Below are positions 22,363-32,699 of a stretch of DNA of 64,000 nt, piece after piece (the stretch's first letter is position 1; the number at the start of each line of letters is the position of its first letter). Source of the stretch: Marsupella aquatica. Lineage: Eukaryota; Marchantiophyta. Location of the stretch: contig OZ316899.1 of NCBI GenBank assembly GCA_973895155.1, forward strand, positions 2,604,001 through 2,668,000, in the 5' to 3' direction. Under the pieces are notes generated by a model. The model saw only the letters and a program-made list of their open reading frames with translations. It was not told the origin of the DNA and did not search any database. The translations under genes were made by a program, and so were the position numbers.

Positions 22363-23907
22363 TTATGTGTGAGCACTGAATGTAAGGGCACTTCTGCCGT
22401 TGCTTGCAGATGGTTGCCAAAACATGATACACTCATTGGGTTTTGTGGTCGCAAAGTCAACCATGAATGTAAGGTCGGCCTGGAGATACCAGTGGGGGAG
22501 GGAGAAGGTGGCTTCAACAACATTGTTGAAGCTTTGGGTAATTCCGTTGTAGGGCATCAGGCAAGGTGTATCATAGTGATTCCCCTGGCTGAAGGGTTTC
22601 CTCACTTGTGTGTTGTGGCCAGTACGACATGCAATACGTTTGATGATGCTTTGGTTAGAAGTGGGTGGGTGGAAGTAGAGGACTTGTGGACTACTCATTG
22701 CCTTGAGAAAGTGGGTCCTATCTTGGGGCATGCAAGTGATGGAGATTCTCGAAGGAGGAAGCTCATGTTGCAGGATTATGTAGGGAGAGGGATAGCAGGC
22801 CCAAGGCAGAACCTCAGGTGGGAAGGCTGGCAATTGACACATTCGATGACCACTAATACACCATTAATTCACGCTGTGGGGCTACACGATCAAGATTATA
22901 TCCACAATGGGAAGAAGCTAGTGAATCCATTGGATTCTACTTCTAGGACTTTGAAGTTAGGATCACAAATGGCAAATTTGAGTCACTTAATACACCTAGA
23001 GGAGTTATATGATGTAAGTGAGCATGGTCTGAATAAGGTTGACATAAAACAGACTGATAGGCAAAACTGGGCTAGTGCACAACGGCTCTGTAGCCAGAAA
23101 GTGAGTCAGACACTAAGGGCATTGCGGATGCGCTTGGATGCAAGAATAGAGCTCACTCTTGGGACAGAGGTTTACACACAAATATGTGCAGATTATTTGG
23201 ACATATTCTGAATACTAGACTCACTTTGCGAGCAGATTGTGTTGTGTGCAAAAGTGGGCTTCTTTCTAAGGCTTTGGCATCTGTGGTGTTTCCATGGGAA
23301 CCAGGCAGTGGGGGGAAACACTCAACGGATAACTTTTTCCAAAAATTGCATACCCATGCAGACTTTCCTTGACATTCAAATGTTTGTTCATTTTGTAGTC
23401 CTCTTGATAATCCAGTTTAGGGATGATTTTAGACATCTTGCAGTGCCTACATACCTGACAGGGTCAGATGCTTGCGAACAGTTCTTCTCCAAGGTAGGAG
23501 GCATGAGGGGGAATGAGCGAAGCTATGACATAGCAGAATTAGTGGACTGTGCTACAAATCTGAACCGATTGGTTGCGATGGATCTGGCTGAGGGAATGAT
23601 GGGGGCTGGGAAGAGCCATAAGAAACACTCAACCATCTGGATGGATCTTCATCCGGTAGCCAATCATAGGGAGGCAGATCAAATGAATTATACAGGAATC
23701 GAGACTAATGTAGAAGTCGTGAATGCTCTACAGGAGGGCTTTGTATTGGCCCAAGGTGCTGCAATTGAGTTAGAGATGAATCCCTCCACATCTTGCAGGG
23801 ACCAGGTCTGGTGGAAAACTCCCTGGAAGATTGAAGCAAAAGGGGTAAAGTTTGGTGGATGGTGTGATATCAATGACTGTGGATACTTTGGTATCTTCTT
23901 TGGATGA
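22363..23907 (+). pseudogene. Transposase-like catalytic core
   Basis: A continuous frame of over 500 codons, broken only by TGA at 23,209. The blocks in order are CIIVIPLAEGFPHLCVVAS, SDGDSRRRK (about 22,735), DQDYIHNGKKL (about 22,888), TDRQNWASAQRL (about 23,055), then after the stop LTGSDACEQFFSKVGG (about 23,449-23,500) and a basic tail. Asp in SDGDS, Asp in DQDY and Glu in ACEQFF are my candidates for a DDE-type triad on an RNase H-like fold. The HN-KKL and late E-FFS spacing recalls P-type transposases. I also recall similar uncharacterised proteins in invertebrate genomes, but could not check. It must be the core of the 11-kb element because it lies centrally between the inverted repeats. 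Confidence 0.65.
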
Positions 23908-24821
23908 TTCTTTGGGTCCACAATTGAGTGTAGTGGTTGCAAATGAAGGTGAATCATCCGTTGCTGTTGTGAACAAGGGTGTAGTAGTTGCACAGGAAGG
24001 TGCATTACCTTGTGCTCCTATGGAAGAGGAGGCTATTCCTGACGTCTTTACTGGTTAGGACATAGAGGTAGTGTGTGCTCAGGTGTCCGCTACTATGAAC
24101 ATTCTGCATTCTGACTTGCTGTATGGGGCAGCAAGAAAGGATGTGAAACCAACTGTAAGTTACCAAGATCGACACATCTACAAGAGCACATTGGTTAGTC
24201 AGTTGGGAACCCTCATCTTAGTAAGTCGCTTGACCCGTGTACGATAGAGTATTTACTTCAACAATTTAGTGGACAAACATTCGGGAAGGTGTTCAAACTA
24301 TGTTCATGACGGTAGGCAATGACTGTGGAGTGTTTTTTCTTGATGAAAGTGAGCAGATGACTAGGACCACCAGGAACACAGTGGCATTATCACGAGGTAA
24401 TAAAGGGAAGGGAAAAGGAAAGAGGTTGGCAGAGCCAAGCAGTCAAACATCAAAGACGCCAAGAGGAGAACTTGTACAGGTTTCTTCTATTTCCAGGGGA
24501 AAGTATGTTTGGTGGATTGGGAGAGTGCAAAGCATCCATGGAAAATATGGGAATCATTTAGCCAGGTCTAGGGAAGCATTAGATTTACTTGATAGGCCTA
24601 GTGCCAAAGACTGTTGTCAAGTGGTTTTCAATTGGTTTACTCTGATTGGGAGCAATAAGCACAAATTTGCCTACAATATGGTAGATCCACACTCCATTGA
24701 CCTGGATTGTGTGATGTTAACAGTGAATTTTACAGTTGATCTACTATACCCAACAGTCTTCAAGTTGCATCCAGATGATGTAACTACTCTGGACAATTTT
24801 GTCACAAACAAGATTGTGTAA
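23908..24821 (+). pseudogene. C-terminal part of the transposase-like protein
   Basis: It continues the core after a frame change near 23,880. An acidic Val/Ala-rich linker is followed by VSYQDRHIYKSTLVSQLGT and LTRVR, with TAG stops at about 24,056 and 24,247. The frame 24,300-24,821 then reads VGNDCGVFFL, a Gly/Lys basic stretch, WIGRVQSIHGKYG and later a hydrophobic acidic tail. These blocks look like a conserved C-terminal domain of the same large protein, not a separate gene. The decay is mainly substitution to stop codons. Confidence 0.5.
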
Positions 24822-24882
24822 TTTTGATCATTAGGGTAAGGCTACACCAAAGTGTATATCATCTGATGGTTACATACTTAGT

Positions 24883-25638
24883 GTGAGCTTGCTTTACATA
24901 CCTGGTTTTAAATGTAGTATGACTAGTATATATTGCGATTGTACTCGTAATTCAAACTCTGATATTCCTACTGCTATTGATATGTGCTTCCTTGGTCTAT
25001 TGTTGGATCAGTTTGATTTGCTTGCTAGAATGGCTTCTAACAGGTACATGATTGCTACTTGCAATAATTGCTTGGAGCCTGTGGTCGGGCCTGTGGATTC
25101 AATTCTAAGTCAAGTGGCAACAACAAAAGATCCTCAATTGCATAGGATCGATGATGAAGCAAAATGGAGCTACATGGAGAATGACATGCAGATGGACGTG
25201 CATACAAATGGATCCTGTGGGCTTCTTCTTAGCCCAATCGGGAGTCCAATACATGGGTGTGGAGGTGAACATGTTGTCTCAGATGAGGTTTGTGTATCAG
25301 AAGTGGCAGGTGTGGAGGCCCCAGTGGAGGCGAGACTAGAAGGGTTCTTTAAAATTGTTCTTGGTTTGGATTCCAATTTCATAACTAGTGTTGTACCAAC
25401 ACACTTCCTGCAACAACTATTTTGGCGAGCTGGATTGCCTCCTGGGTGGCCTGCAATCTGCTGTCCTACAAACTCGCCTACAAATGATGATGAGGATGGG
25501 GATGAGGATGATTTTGATGAGATTCTTTTCAATTTGTCTAATGATAGTTCTGTAGCCCATTCTGTAGTTGGGGGACACCCACTGGATACTTTAGTGTCCC
25601 AAGTGAGTCCTTCTGTTAGTACCTACACCTGCACCTAG
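24883..25638 (+). CDS. Unrecognised acidic protein at the 3' end of the 11-kb transposon
   Basis: A 251-codon frame with Cys-rich N-terminus (FKCSMTSIYCDC), a central region with Gly-Val runs, and an acidic stretch (DDEDGDEDDFDE) near the C-terminus. It may be the last exon of the transposase-like gene or a separate small gene. It ends 500 bp before the right inverted repeat. No domain recognised. Confidence 0.4.
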   Translation: MSLLYIPGFKCSMTSIYCDCTRNSNSDIPTAIDMCFLGLLLDQFDLLARMASNRYMIATCNNCLEPVVGPVDSILSQVATTKDPQLHRIDDEAKWSYMENDMQMDVHTNGSCGLLLSPIGSPIHGCGGEHVVSDEVCVSEVAGVEAPVEARLEGFFKIVLGLDSNFITSVVPTHFLQQLFWRAGLPPGWPAICCPTNSPTNDDEDGDEDDFDEILFNLSNDSSVAHSVVGGHPLDTLVSQVSPSVSTYTCT

Positions 25639-26111
25639 ATTAGTTGTATCTTAGCTTGATTCTCTGGTTTGTAATCCGGTTTGTAATAGTCTTTCTAGGC
25701 CAATGTAGTGTGCAGGCCCTGTGCAGGCCCTGTGCAGGTAGTGCCCATGCTTGTGGGGATGTTGCTACTTCCCACCTATCTTGCCTAGTCTTGCCTATAC
25801 CAATTTAGCCAAACTGATAAAACATATATAAATTGTATGCATTATTGTATACCCCATTGGGGTCCCGCTGTAAGCATCATCATTTTGAAAACTTGTGTAT
25901 CTTGTAAGTTAGCCCTATCTTGGGGTTTTCTACTTATAATTCCTGAATGGGTTTTTAAATATATATTTTGTCTGTTTTATAATTCACTTAAGGGTGCCAA
26001 AAATGATCATAAAGTAAATTTTTAGATATAATAAGGGTAATGTAAATGAGGGAAAAAATACTAAGAAGGGGTAGGCAAGGGGACTCCGGTTGCAAGGGGG
26101 TTCACTTAATA
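25639..26111 (+). other. 3' non-coding end of the 11-kb transposon
   Basis: Contains an 11-bp tandem repeat gtgcaggccct (2.6 units, 25,710-25,738) and AT-rich sequence up to the right inverted repeat. It mirrors the 11-bp tandem at the left end in unit length but not in sequence. Confidence 0.6.
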
Positions 26112-26133
26112 TACATAGACTGAGAGCCCAGGG
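26112..26133 (-). repeat. Right terminal inverted repeat
   Basis: Reads CCCTGGGCTCTCAG inward on the minus strand. It is immediately followed by the right copy of the 8-bp duplication. Confidence 0.85.
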
Positions 26134-26141
26134 AGTGGGCA
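26134..26141 (+). repeat. Target site duplication, right (AGTGGGCA)
   Basis: Identical to 15,124-15,131; marks the insertion site inside the retroelement pol gene. Confidence 0.93.
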
Positions 26142-27118
26142 TTTCCAAGATGGATACCACCTTGGCCCAGTGAGCCATGGTTCCATTTGGAAGAATGCGA
26201 TGCCCAAGATATACTACTGATCTGACAGCAAATTCACACTTCTTGGGGTGTATCTTTAGGTTCACCTTCTTAAGCCTCATGAATAGCTCCTCAGGGTCAA
26301 GTAGATGCTGGTCAAAACCTTTGCTGTGGACCAACACATCATCAATGTAGCATTTTAGAAACTCAGCACCTTGAAGAACCTGGTCCATGACTCTTTGAAA
26401 GAATATGGGTGCATTCTTCAAGCCAAAATGGCATCACCAACCACTCCCATAGTTGGTTACTACCTTGGAAAGCTGTTTTCTTGCGGTCCTTTGCAAGCAG
26501 CAAAATCTGGTTAAAGCCTTGCCTTAAATCCACAAGAGTGAAGATGTCTGAGTCTCCAATGCTGTCAAATAGCTCCTCTGGCCGTGGCATGGGATACCTA
26601 TCTTGGGGTGTGACCAGGTTCAGTGGCCTGTAATCCCCACACATGCGCTTCTCTATCCACAATCCACTGGAATCCTTCTTTGCTGGCATCACTGTAGCTG
26701 CTGCAAAATCTGATGTAGATGGCTGAATAAGACCAACTTCATAGAGCTCTTGGCACCTCTCATCCACCAGCTGCCACTCATGCTTACTCACACGGTGTCT
26801 CCGCCTGAAGATAGGTGTTTCATCAGCCAACTCAATGGAGAACTGCATAGTCTTGCACTTACCCAAGTCCTTCATAGAGAAAGCAAACACGTTCTCATGC
26901 TTGAGGAGCAAATTCAGCAGCTGGTCCTTCTGTCTTTTACTAAGGTGGTTGCCCATGATGAATGCGTAGTTGGCAACACTAGGAATAGGACCTAGCGTAC
27001 TTGTGCTTGAAGAACCAGAAGTGCTAGCCTCTTCAATGTCCAAGCTGCTAGCATGCTGCTGATAAGGTGATGAGGCCTCTCCAAGGCCTGTTGTACCTGC
27101 TGATCTGAATTTCTCCAC
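26142..27118 (-). pseudogene. Ty3/gypsy reverse transcriptase
   Basis: Covers the palm and fingers of the enzyme in two frames. The first (27,118-26,363) has CGDYRPLN, YPMPRPEELFDSI, FTLVDLRQGFNQI and KTAF, and includes the first catalytic Asp. A frameshift near 26,420 leads to NAPIFFQRVMDQVL and the catalytic YIDDVLVHS box, then LKIHPKKCEFA and YLGHRI. It is cut at the codons EMPTP by the 11-kb transposon and resumes at 15,131. The upstream part (residues 1-60) is a linker after the methyltransferase. Confidence 0.9.
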
Positions 27119-28404
27119 ACCATGAACTCAGAAATAATGTCAGCCACATTACAAGGGACCTCTTCCCCCCCAACACTTGGACTAAAGCGGTGAGTGTTGA
27201 ATAGAGGTAAGTGCACCTGGTCTGGATGCCATGTAGCAACACCATGGAGTGGTAAGGCTGGAACTCCTGATTCTAGATGAATGTACATCTGAAAAAGGAT
27301 GCAAGTGACTAGAAGCCAAGTGAGAGCATTAAGATCCATTACCCTACCAAGTAAAGCATTCTTGGCCAGCCTGGTGATCTTGGTGTGACCTGTAGTACCG
27401 GGTTGGAAGCCCATAGCCCGTTCTCTCTCCTCAAGACTAGGTTCATCCCATGTACCGGTAGAATGTCAATAAACCTGGCCAGGACCATCACCCTGAAAAG
27501 CATGTGCACCTGGAAAGGACACAAATGTAGGCCAAGCAGCACGGGGCTGTCCAATGGTATTGGCTGGATACCAAGGTGTTGACTCTTGTCGTGTAACTGG
27601 TTGGCAAGAACTATCAGGATCCAAAATCTGGTCCACTATGAGGTTAGTGTCCTGAGATGTGTGGTGAAGAGCTAACTCTAGCAAGGAAGGTGGTGCAAGG
27701 TTAGTCCAAAAGTTACAAAGACGATGTGCATAAGAACCACAGTGCACTGCATCAATGAGAAGGGGTGGTCCCAAGTAGTGCTCAACCACACTGAAATCCT
27801 CTTTGACCTATGGACGCTGGTCAAACTGAGATGGAGTATTCTCAATGATATAACCAACAGTAGGGTAAAGGGATTGAGCCTAGGTGAGAACCTAAACCAA
27901 TGCTGTGAAAAGGCCAGAACAAGAATCATGCAGTCCAGCACCGTGACCAATAGTTGAAACCCCTTGGCATTCCCAACCAACTATGATCAAATCAAGGGAA
28001 CCAAGAAGGGTTAAGTGTCAATGCTGGACAAGCTGGATATCTGGACGGAAGAAAGAAAATGCAGACTTTCATGCACTGTTTGGAAACTGCTGGGGAAATC
28101 GCTCTAAAAATTCCAGCAGACGGGAGTCAGCCACTTGCCTTGCACCTGGATCAATCTCCACGTAGATGTACTGCTTCACCACCATGCCGGACTGTAGGAG
28201 AGCTTCCAGGCTTGTAGAAATGCCACCAAAAATCTCAAGCAATGTAAGGCCATCCGGAGGAGGAGTCCATGTAACTAGTGCGTTCAAGATTGGGGCTACT
28301 GGTTGTCCATTGTGCTGCCCAAGGCCGTCAAACATGCGCAATGCAACCACCAAAGGTCCATGGGCTGCCTGGAACCGTTGTAACACCTTTGGTTGATGAT
28401 CCAC
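27119..28404 (-). pseudogene. Cytosine-5 DNA methyltransferase domain inside the Ty3 polyprotein
   Basis: One reading frame carries the ordered motifs of C5 methyltransferases. Motif I is LLEIFGGISTSLEALL (about 28,222-28,245). A VEIDPGA acidic loop follows as motif II. Motif IV is DLIIVGWECQGVS (about 27,955-27,995; normally PCQ, here ECQ, with the catalytic Cys retained). Motif VI is ENTPS (about 27,830), motif VIII-like is RLCNFW, and motif IX/X is EERERAMGFQPG and RLAKNALLGRVMDLN (27,310-27,445). There are at least five in-frame stops (TGA and TAG) but no frameshift. The length of about 350 residues matches a compact catalytic domain without regulatory parts. It lies between protease and reverse transcriptase. 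C5 methyltransferases captured by retrotransposons are reported from a charophyte alga and from dinoflagellates, so this is probably a relative. Confidence 0.85.
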
Positions 28405-28960
28405 GTTGCTGGAAAAGTGCTGCTATACGTGGAGCAGCATGTGCAGCAGCCACCTCATTGTCATCCTCCTCAATTCAATCCTACAATGGGTGGTTGATAT
28501 AGGCAACTGTGTGCGCTTCTTTCAACACAAAATGATGAGCCATGGGTGTATGGGCACCATGTAGATCAAGGGGAGTGTAGCCCAAGTGTGAGCCATCAGT
28601 ATGCCAATCAACTTTGTACTATGCATGCTCATGCCAATTGTCAATGGTGAAACCTGGTGGGAACAAAGCCTCCTGGCCAATGAGTACATCATATGTAGTG
28701 GCATTTGTAACCAAGCATATGACTGGGAAATGAAGCTCCTGATCTATACCTCAATTAAAAGTGAGGATGAGTAAAGTAGAACTCTCACCCAACACGTCCT
28801 CCATAGTGCCACTAGCAGTCCAAATGTGCCACCTGGATTGCTATAAATGATCAGTCAGTAGTCCCATCTTCTTGGCAAACTGAATGCCCAAGATCACTGG
28901 TTGAGTGCTTGTGTCTAGCATGACCACCTGAGGAGTGTGACCCCTCCAACTTGACTATTG
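28405..28960 (-). pseudogene. Retropepsin-like region of the Ty3 element
   Basis: A flap-less remnant. VMLDTSTQPVILG (about 28,890-28,925) matches the active-site turn of retroviral-type aspartic proteases, with DTS in place of DTG or DSG. Downstream, TYDVLIGQEALFPPGF (about 28,650-28,700) matches the second conserved turn. The frames are interrupted by several stops. It precedes the methyltransferase in the same orientation. Confidence 0.6.
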
Positions 28961-29913
28961 AATTCCTATTGTCAACAATGGCAATGGTGGTGGAAACTAA
29001 AGTCCTGTCACTAGGCACCACTTTTGGCATATGATGAGGTACCTTGTGAAGGGAGTTAGTGTCCACGGTATGTCTTCCCACTCAACAACATAGCCAGGAA
29101 AGATGGAGTAGCATGACCAAAATCAAGTGTAGCTCTGGTCACACAATCTACAGCAATACTGTCATCTCTACCACTGGAAATTGGTACAGGGATAGCCAAA
29201 CCAGTGGAAGCATGTAATGGAGAAGAAGAAGGTCCAGTATGTACATGAGATTGGACCTCCAAAACCAGTGTCATAGGGGCTGATGAAGAATGCAATGAGC
29301 CTGCTAGCGCTCTGATGACAGCTCTAGCATCCAGCCGTAAATCATGGCAACTGAAAAGTGGAGTTGTAAGAATTCTTTGTGCCATACCGGAGGTGAAATG
29401 CTCAAGCAACTCAGGAGAAACAACTCCCTATGAAATGTTAGCAGCACCTGGTGGTGGAATGGATGTAGCTGCAGCTCCCTCCCCCCTCACCAACAAGGTG
29501 CGCTCTTCAACAAGTCTGAGTGGCTAAAAAGATTGGGGCATGACAACCCAAGCTCCCCTAGCTCTAGTCATAGGACCAGCAGCAAGACCATCAGCCTGTA
29601 CAATGCGGCGTGTGGGAGTAGTACGGGAGGCAGCACTGGCCTGCTGGTAAGCAAAATAGGATGGGGAGAGTGAATCTGAAAATTATGTTGTAAGGCCAGG
29701 CTGTATAGCAGTGGACAGCACACACTCACCCATATGAGCATCAAATGGCAAGCCATAGAAAGAGCGGGGTAGAGGTGTTGAACTGTCAGTGGTTCCTAGG
29801 CCAGGGATGGGTTGCACGTGACCAGCCGGTTGAGAAGGACCAGAAGAGGCAGTTGACTTGCCTTTGATGTTGGCAAGTTGGGCACGTAAGGACTCAACCT
29901 CATGAGTTAGAGA
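28961..29913 (-). other. Gag-protease linker of the Ty3 element
   Basis: On the minus strand the gag frame continues with stops: a Ser/Pro-rich spacer, then a 117-codon piece (29,056-29,409) of ordinary protein composition. No domain could be named; it is presumably the linker and start of protease. Confidence 0.45.
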
Positions 29914-31364
29914 CTAGAGTTGAGTTGCTTGTGCGTTGTGAGCCTCCTTTTGAGCTGGTTGCTTCTGTTGCTGCTTGGGCAATTTGTTAGCACCGGGTGC
30001 TTTGCCACTGGAAGGAGAAGCAATTGAGGCAATAGGAGCCCTCCTAGCTGGTGGGGGAGTGGAAGCAGGAGCAGGATGAGTGGCTTGCTGTTGTAGTTGC
30101 TTCCTCTCTAGGAATTTGGCAAAACAAACTGCCTCCGAGTGGCCCACTTTCCTGCAAAAATCACAAGACATGTCCTCAACAACAATATCATATTCATTAG
30201 CCTTGTGATCAGGGTTATCACAGTAGTTGCAAGATGGCAGCATGAAAGCAACATGAGCTGGCTTGGTCTTGGAACCATACTGTGGCACATGGGAAAGAGT
30301 GGTCAATGTAGGGGCAGCAGCCTGGTACCTGGATCACGGTGGACGTGCAATACTGGCCTCATACTGTGCATGGGCCAACTCAAGTTTCTCAGCAGTGTCA
30401 TAGACAGTGAGCAATGTGTAGCTGTCTCCAAACTCTGAAAATACTTGCTGCAACACTTGCGAATGGAGAGCTGGTGTGCCCTCCAATGCACAAAGATAGC
30501 AATGAGCAGCCTCCAGGTCAGTGATGCTCTGGGTGTCCTCCTTCAGCTTGAGAAGCCGACGATACATCATCTTCAATGTTTCATCGCACTGCCTCACAAA
30601 GGTGGCCAACTGCATGATTTTGTCAGCCCTATTGATTGGGAATTCCAATTCAAGAACCTGGAAAAACTCAACCACTAGATCAACAAAGGCAGGGGAATCA
30701 ATGGTGGGAAAAATGCCCGATATAGCCTGTGCCAAGACAGTGGGAGTAACTGGCATAGTTGTAGGAACTAGAGTAGGAGGGGAAGTGGCAGGAGTAGCAG
30801 CATGGGCTGCAATGGCATTCTGTAAGGCCAATTGTGAGGCTACCGCAATTGCACTGGCATAGGTAGGGTTGGGCAATTGCGTGACAGCAAGCAACCGTTG
30901 AGAGTGCTGCTCACATCCAAAGCCTCATGGTGCACATACCTGGCTAGTTGCTTAAATACAAATGTATTTGTGAAATTGCTGCCATACTTCAACTCCAATT
31001 CGTAAACAACAGTGTAAAAAGTGGATTTGAACTCACGCAAAGAAATAGTGCTTGGCCGCCCACTGAAGCGCTCAATGCGGCCAGATGAGTGGCTGGCATC
31101 CATGCTGTATGTCGGTGAAGCTGGAACAACCATTGATGAAGATGGAGTAAAGGGTAAAGATGTAATAGCAGGCTTTGGGGTAGTGGTGAAGCGACCGCCA
31201 AATGTAGCAGAAGGGTTGCGTGGTGTGGGTGCTGCTGCTATCTGCTGACATCGTCAAAATTGTCGAGATTCCAATGAAATTGGCACCAATAGTTGTGGAT
31301 CACTCTGTAAGTGGTACCGGGGTGTTGGTGGCGGGGAGCTGCTACCTCCCAGCTTAGCTGACAT
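29914..31364 (-). pseudogene. Gag of the Ty3 retroelement
   Basis: It starts at an ATG (31,364, MSAKLGGSSSPPPTPRYH). After a TGA (about 31,255) it continues in frame through a Pro/Ala/Thr-rich arm. The capsid-like helical region follows (RIERFSGRPSTISLREFKSTF ... FKQLARYV). A frameshift near 30,895 leads to a second helical block with FPINRADKIMQLATFVRQ and LEAAHCYLCALEG, typical of retrotransposon gag. A TGA near 30,334 precedes two zinc knuckles. The second, CDFCRKVGHSEAVC, is an intact CCHC; the first, CNYCDNPDHKANEY, has lost the last Cys. A basic/Gln-rich tail ends at 29,914. Confidence 0.82.
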
Positions 31365-31484
31365 GTTGTGTGACAGTACCCGATGTACCCAAAATGTGCA
31401 AAATGTGTAAAGATTGAGAAAACCCGTCACCGTCAAAAAACCATCAGGGAAAGGGACCCTTAAAACCTCAAATTGTGTCCCCAT

Positions 31485-32699
31485 CGCGCTTGCCTATGTG
31501 TATACATAGGCAATGTCGGATTGTTGTCCCATGTGTATACCACGGGCCCGTAGCCCTATGCAGATGACCGTCGGCGGCAGCAAAGAAATCCGCAAAGAAA
31601 CGGCCAAAAAAAATGTGAAAGGGGGGGGCCCTTAAGTGTATACGTCGGCCCTGGCGTGGACCCAAAAATGGACGGAAGGCGCGCGTCGACGGAAAAGAAA
31701 AATCAGGTGGGGACCGGCAACCAAGAAAGTGTGTATACACACTCGGGGGCACCGTTGTTGCGAGGACAAGAAGTTCGGGGCTCCTCGGGTAAATTGTGCA
31801 TTTCTGGCTGCGACTGGGACAGGCAACAAGCATTTTTTGGAGCGAACTCTCACTCCTTTATTATTTTTACTTTTCTCTCAATGGTTACAATGGGTGCCCT
31901 CAAGTAAGCTTGCTTGCAAGAGTTTGGTAGCTGATCCTACGGCGAGCCGCTACCTCTAACTTGTCAAACTGAACTCCTCGAGTGACTATTTACTCAAAAT
32001 CTGATGGAAAAACTCTCCTCCTTAGCTCACAAAACCAAAACTTGACTAGCTACTCGACTAGTCCTAACAACTCACAAGAAACTCGAGCCTGGATCAACGA
32101 GACTCCAAGCTTGAGAACCTACACCGGATCTAACACTTGCACAAAACACCAAAATTGCAGCACAACAGTCAAATTCCGCAGAATGCAATGGAACTCATAG
32201 AACGGAACACAACAAAACTCAACAGACAACCGCCAACCGCAATGAGCCAAAGCCCAAGGCTTAAATAGCATCCGAAACCAACCTTCCAGTCTGAGCCAGC
32301 TGCCATCAGCAAGGCTCATCCAAACTCCAAGCCCGGTGACTCACCCAAACACGGAACCTGGTGACGACGAGTCACCCAAACATCAAACCTCAATCCATCC
32401 AACCAAGCAACCCCTCCGAGTCAGCATGCATGCAACTGAATAGGGATGCCTCGCCCATCAGTTCCTATAAAAGCCATTCCTGAGCCAAAATCTTTTGGCA
32501 TGACATCCTCCCCCAGTAAACCTGAGCAGCCTCCGGTCTGCTCCAATCCATCAGATTTCCTATAAGTCTGAGTCTGAACTCAAGCCATGCGCTTGGACCA
32601 CTTCCTCCTTAAGAAACTCAAAACCAAAGCCTTCAGACTTGGCCTTAGGCACTCCACTTTCCAGAAACTCAAAATCCAACTCATCCAAATCAGAACCAG
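31485..32699. other. Retroelement untranslated/LTR-like sequence
   Basis: No gene. It has the feel of LTR or leader DNA: C-rich, repeated 'gtgtatac' blocks (31,498-31,540 and 31,635-31,740), and 'actcgag/actcga' boxes at 31,975-32,100. Part is probably the 5' end of the Ty3 element and part the 3' end of the next element (32.7-33.3 kb). I could not align two LTRs. Confidence 0.4.

Larger units (their letters stand above)
15132..26133 (+). mobile_element. 11,002-bp DNA transposon nested in the Ty3 element
   Basis: The ends are imperfect inverted repeats: CCCTAGGCCCTCAG at the left and, reading inward from the right end, CCCTGGGCTCTCAG. Homology continues to about 22 bp with 17 matches, all differences being transitions. 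It is flanked by an exact 8-bp duplication, and the interrupted host frame is restored on its removal. On the plus strand it carries several frames between 17.4 and 25.6 kb. The main one (20.1-24.8 kb) contains a transposase-like core with conserved blocks but several stops. Eight-bp duplications are typical of hAT, P and KDZ-type elements. The protein motifs do not match hAT or KDZ as I know them and are nearest in arrangement to P-type proteins. Confidence 0.9.
13015..31484 (-). mobile_element. Ty3/gypsy retroelement with methyltransferase and PHD, split by an 11-kb transposon
   Basis: On the minus strand the order is gag (31,364-29,914), protease-like region (about 28,960-28,405), cytosine-5 methyltransferase (28,404-27,250), reverse transcriptase (27,118-26,142), then RNase H (15,131-14,506), integrase and PHD finger (14,307-13,015). 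The two halves belong together. Removing 15,132-26,133 plus one copy of the 8-bp duplication AGTGGGCA restores an uninterrupted reading frame across the join, giving the usual Ty3 transition into RNase H (EMPTP joined to TDVHTLRSFIGL). Many in-frame stops and a few frameshifts show it is dead. No LTR pair was recognised; the 3' side stops just past the PHD and the 5' side fades near 31.5 kb. Confidence 0.85.

Noticed and set aside
20117-24821. Possible recoding of TGA as an amino acid
   Set aside because: TAG stops and frameshifts also break the same genes, and frames in other elements end normally at TGA; mutation is simpler.
15132-26133. Treating the 11-kb insert as a Helitron or Maverick
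   Set aside because: It has inverted ends and an 8-bp duplication, unlike Helitrons, and no polymerase, integrase or capsid-like frames as in Mavericks.
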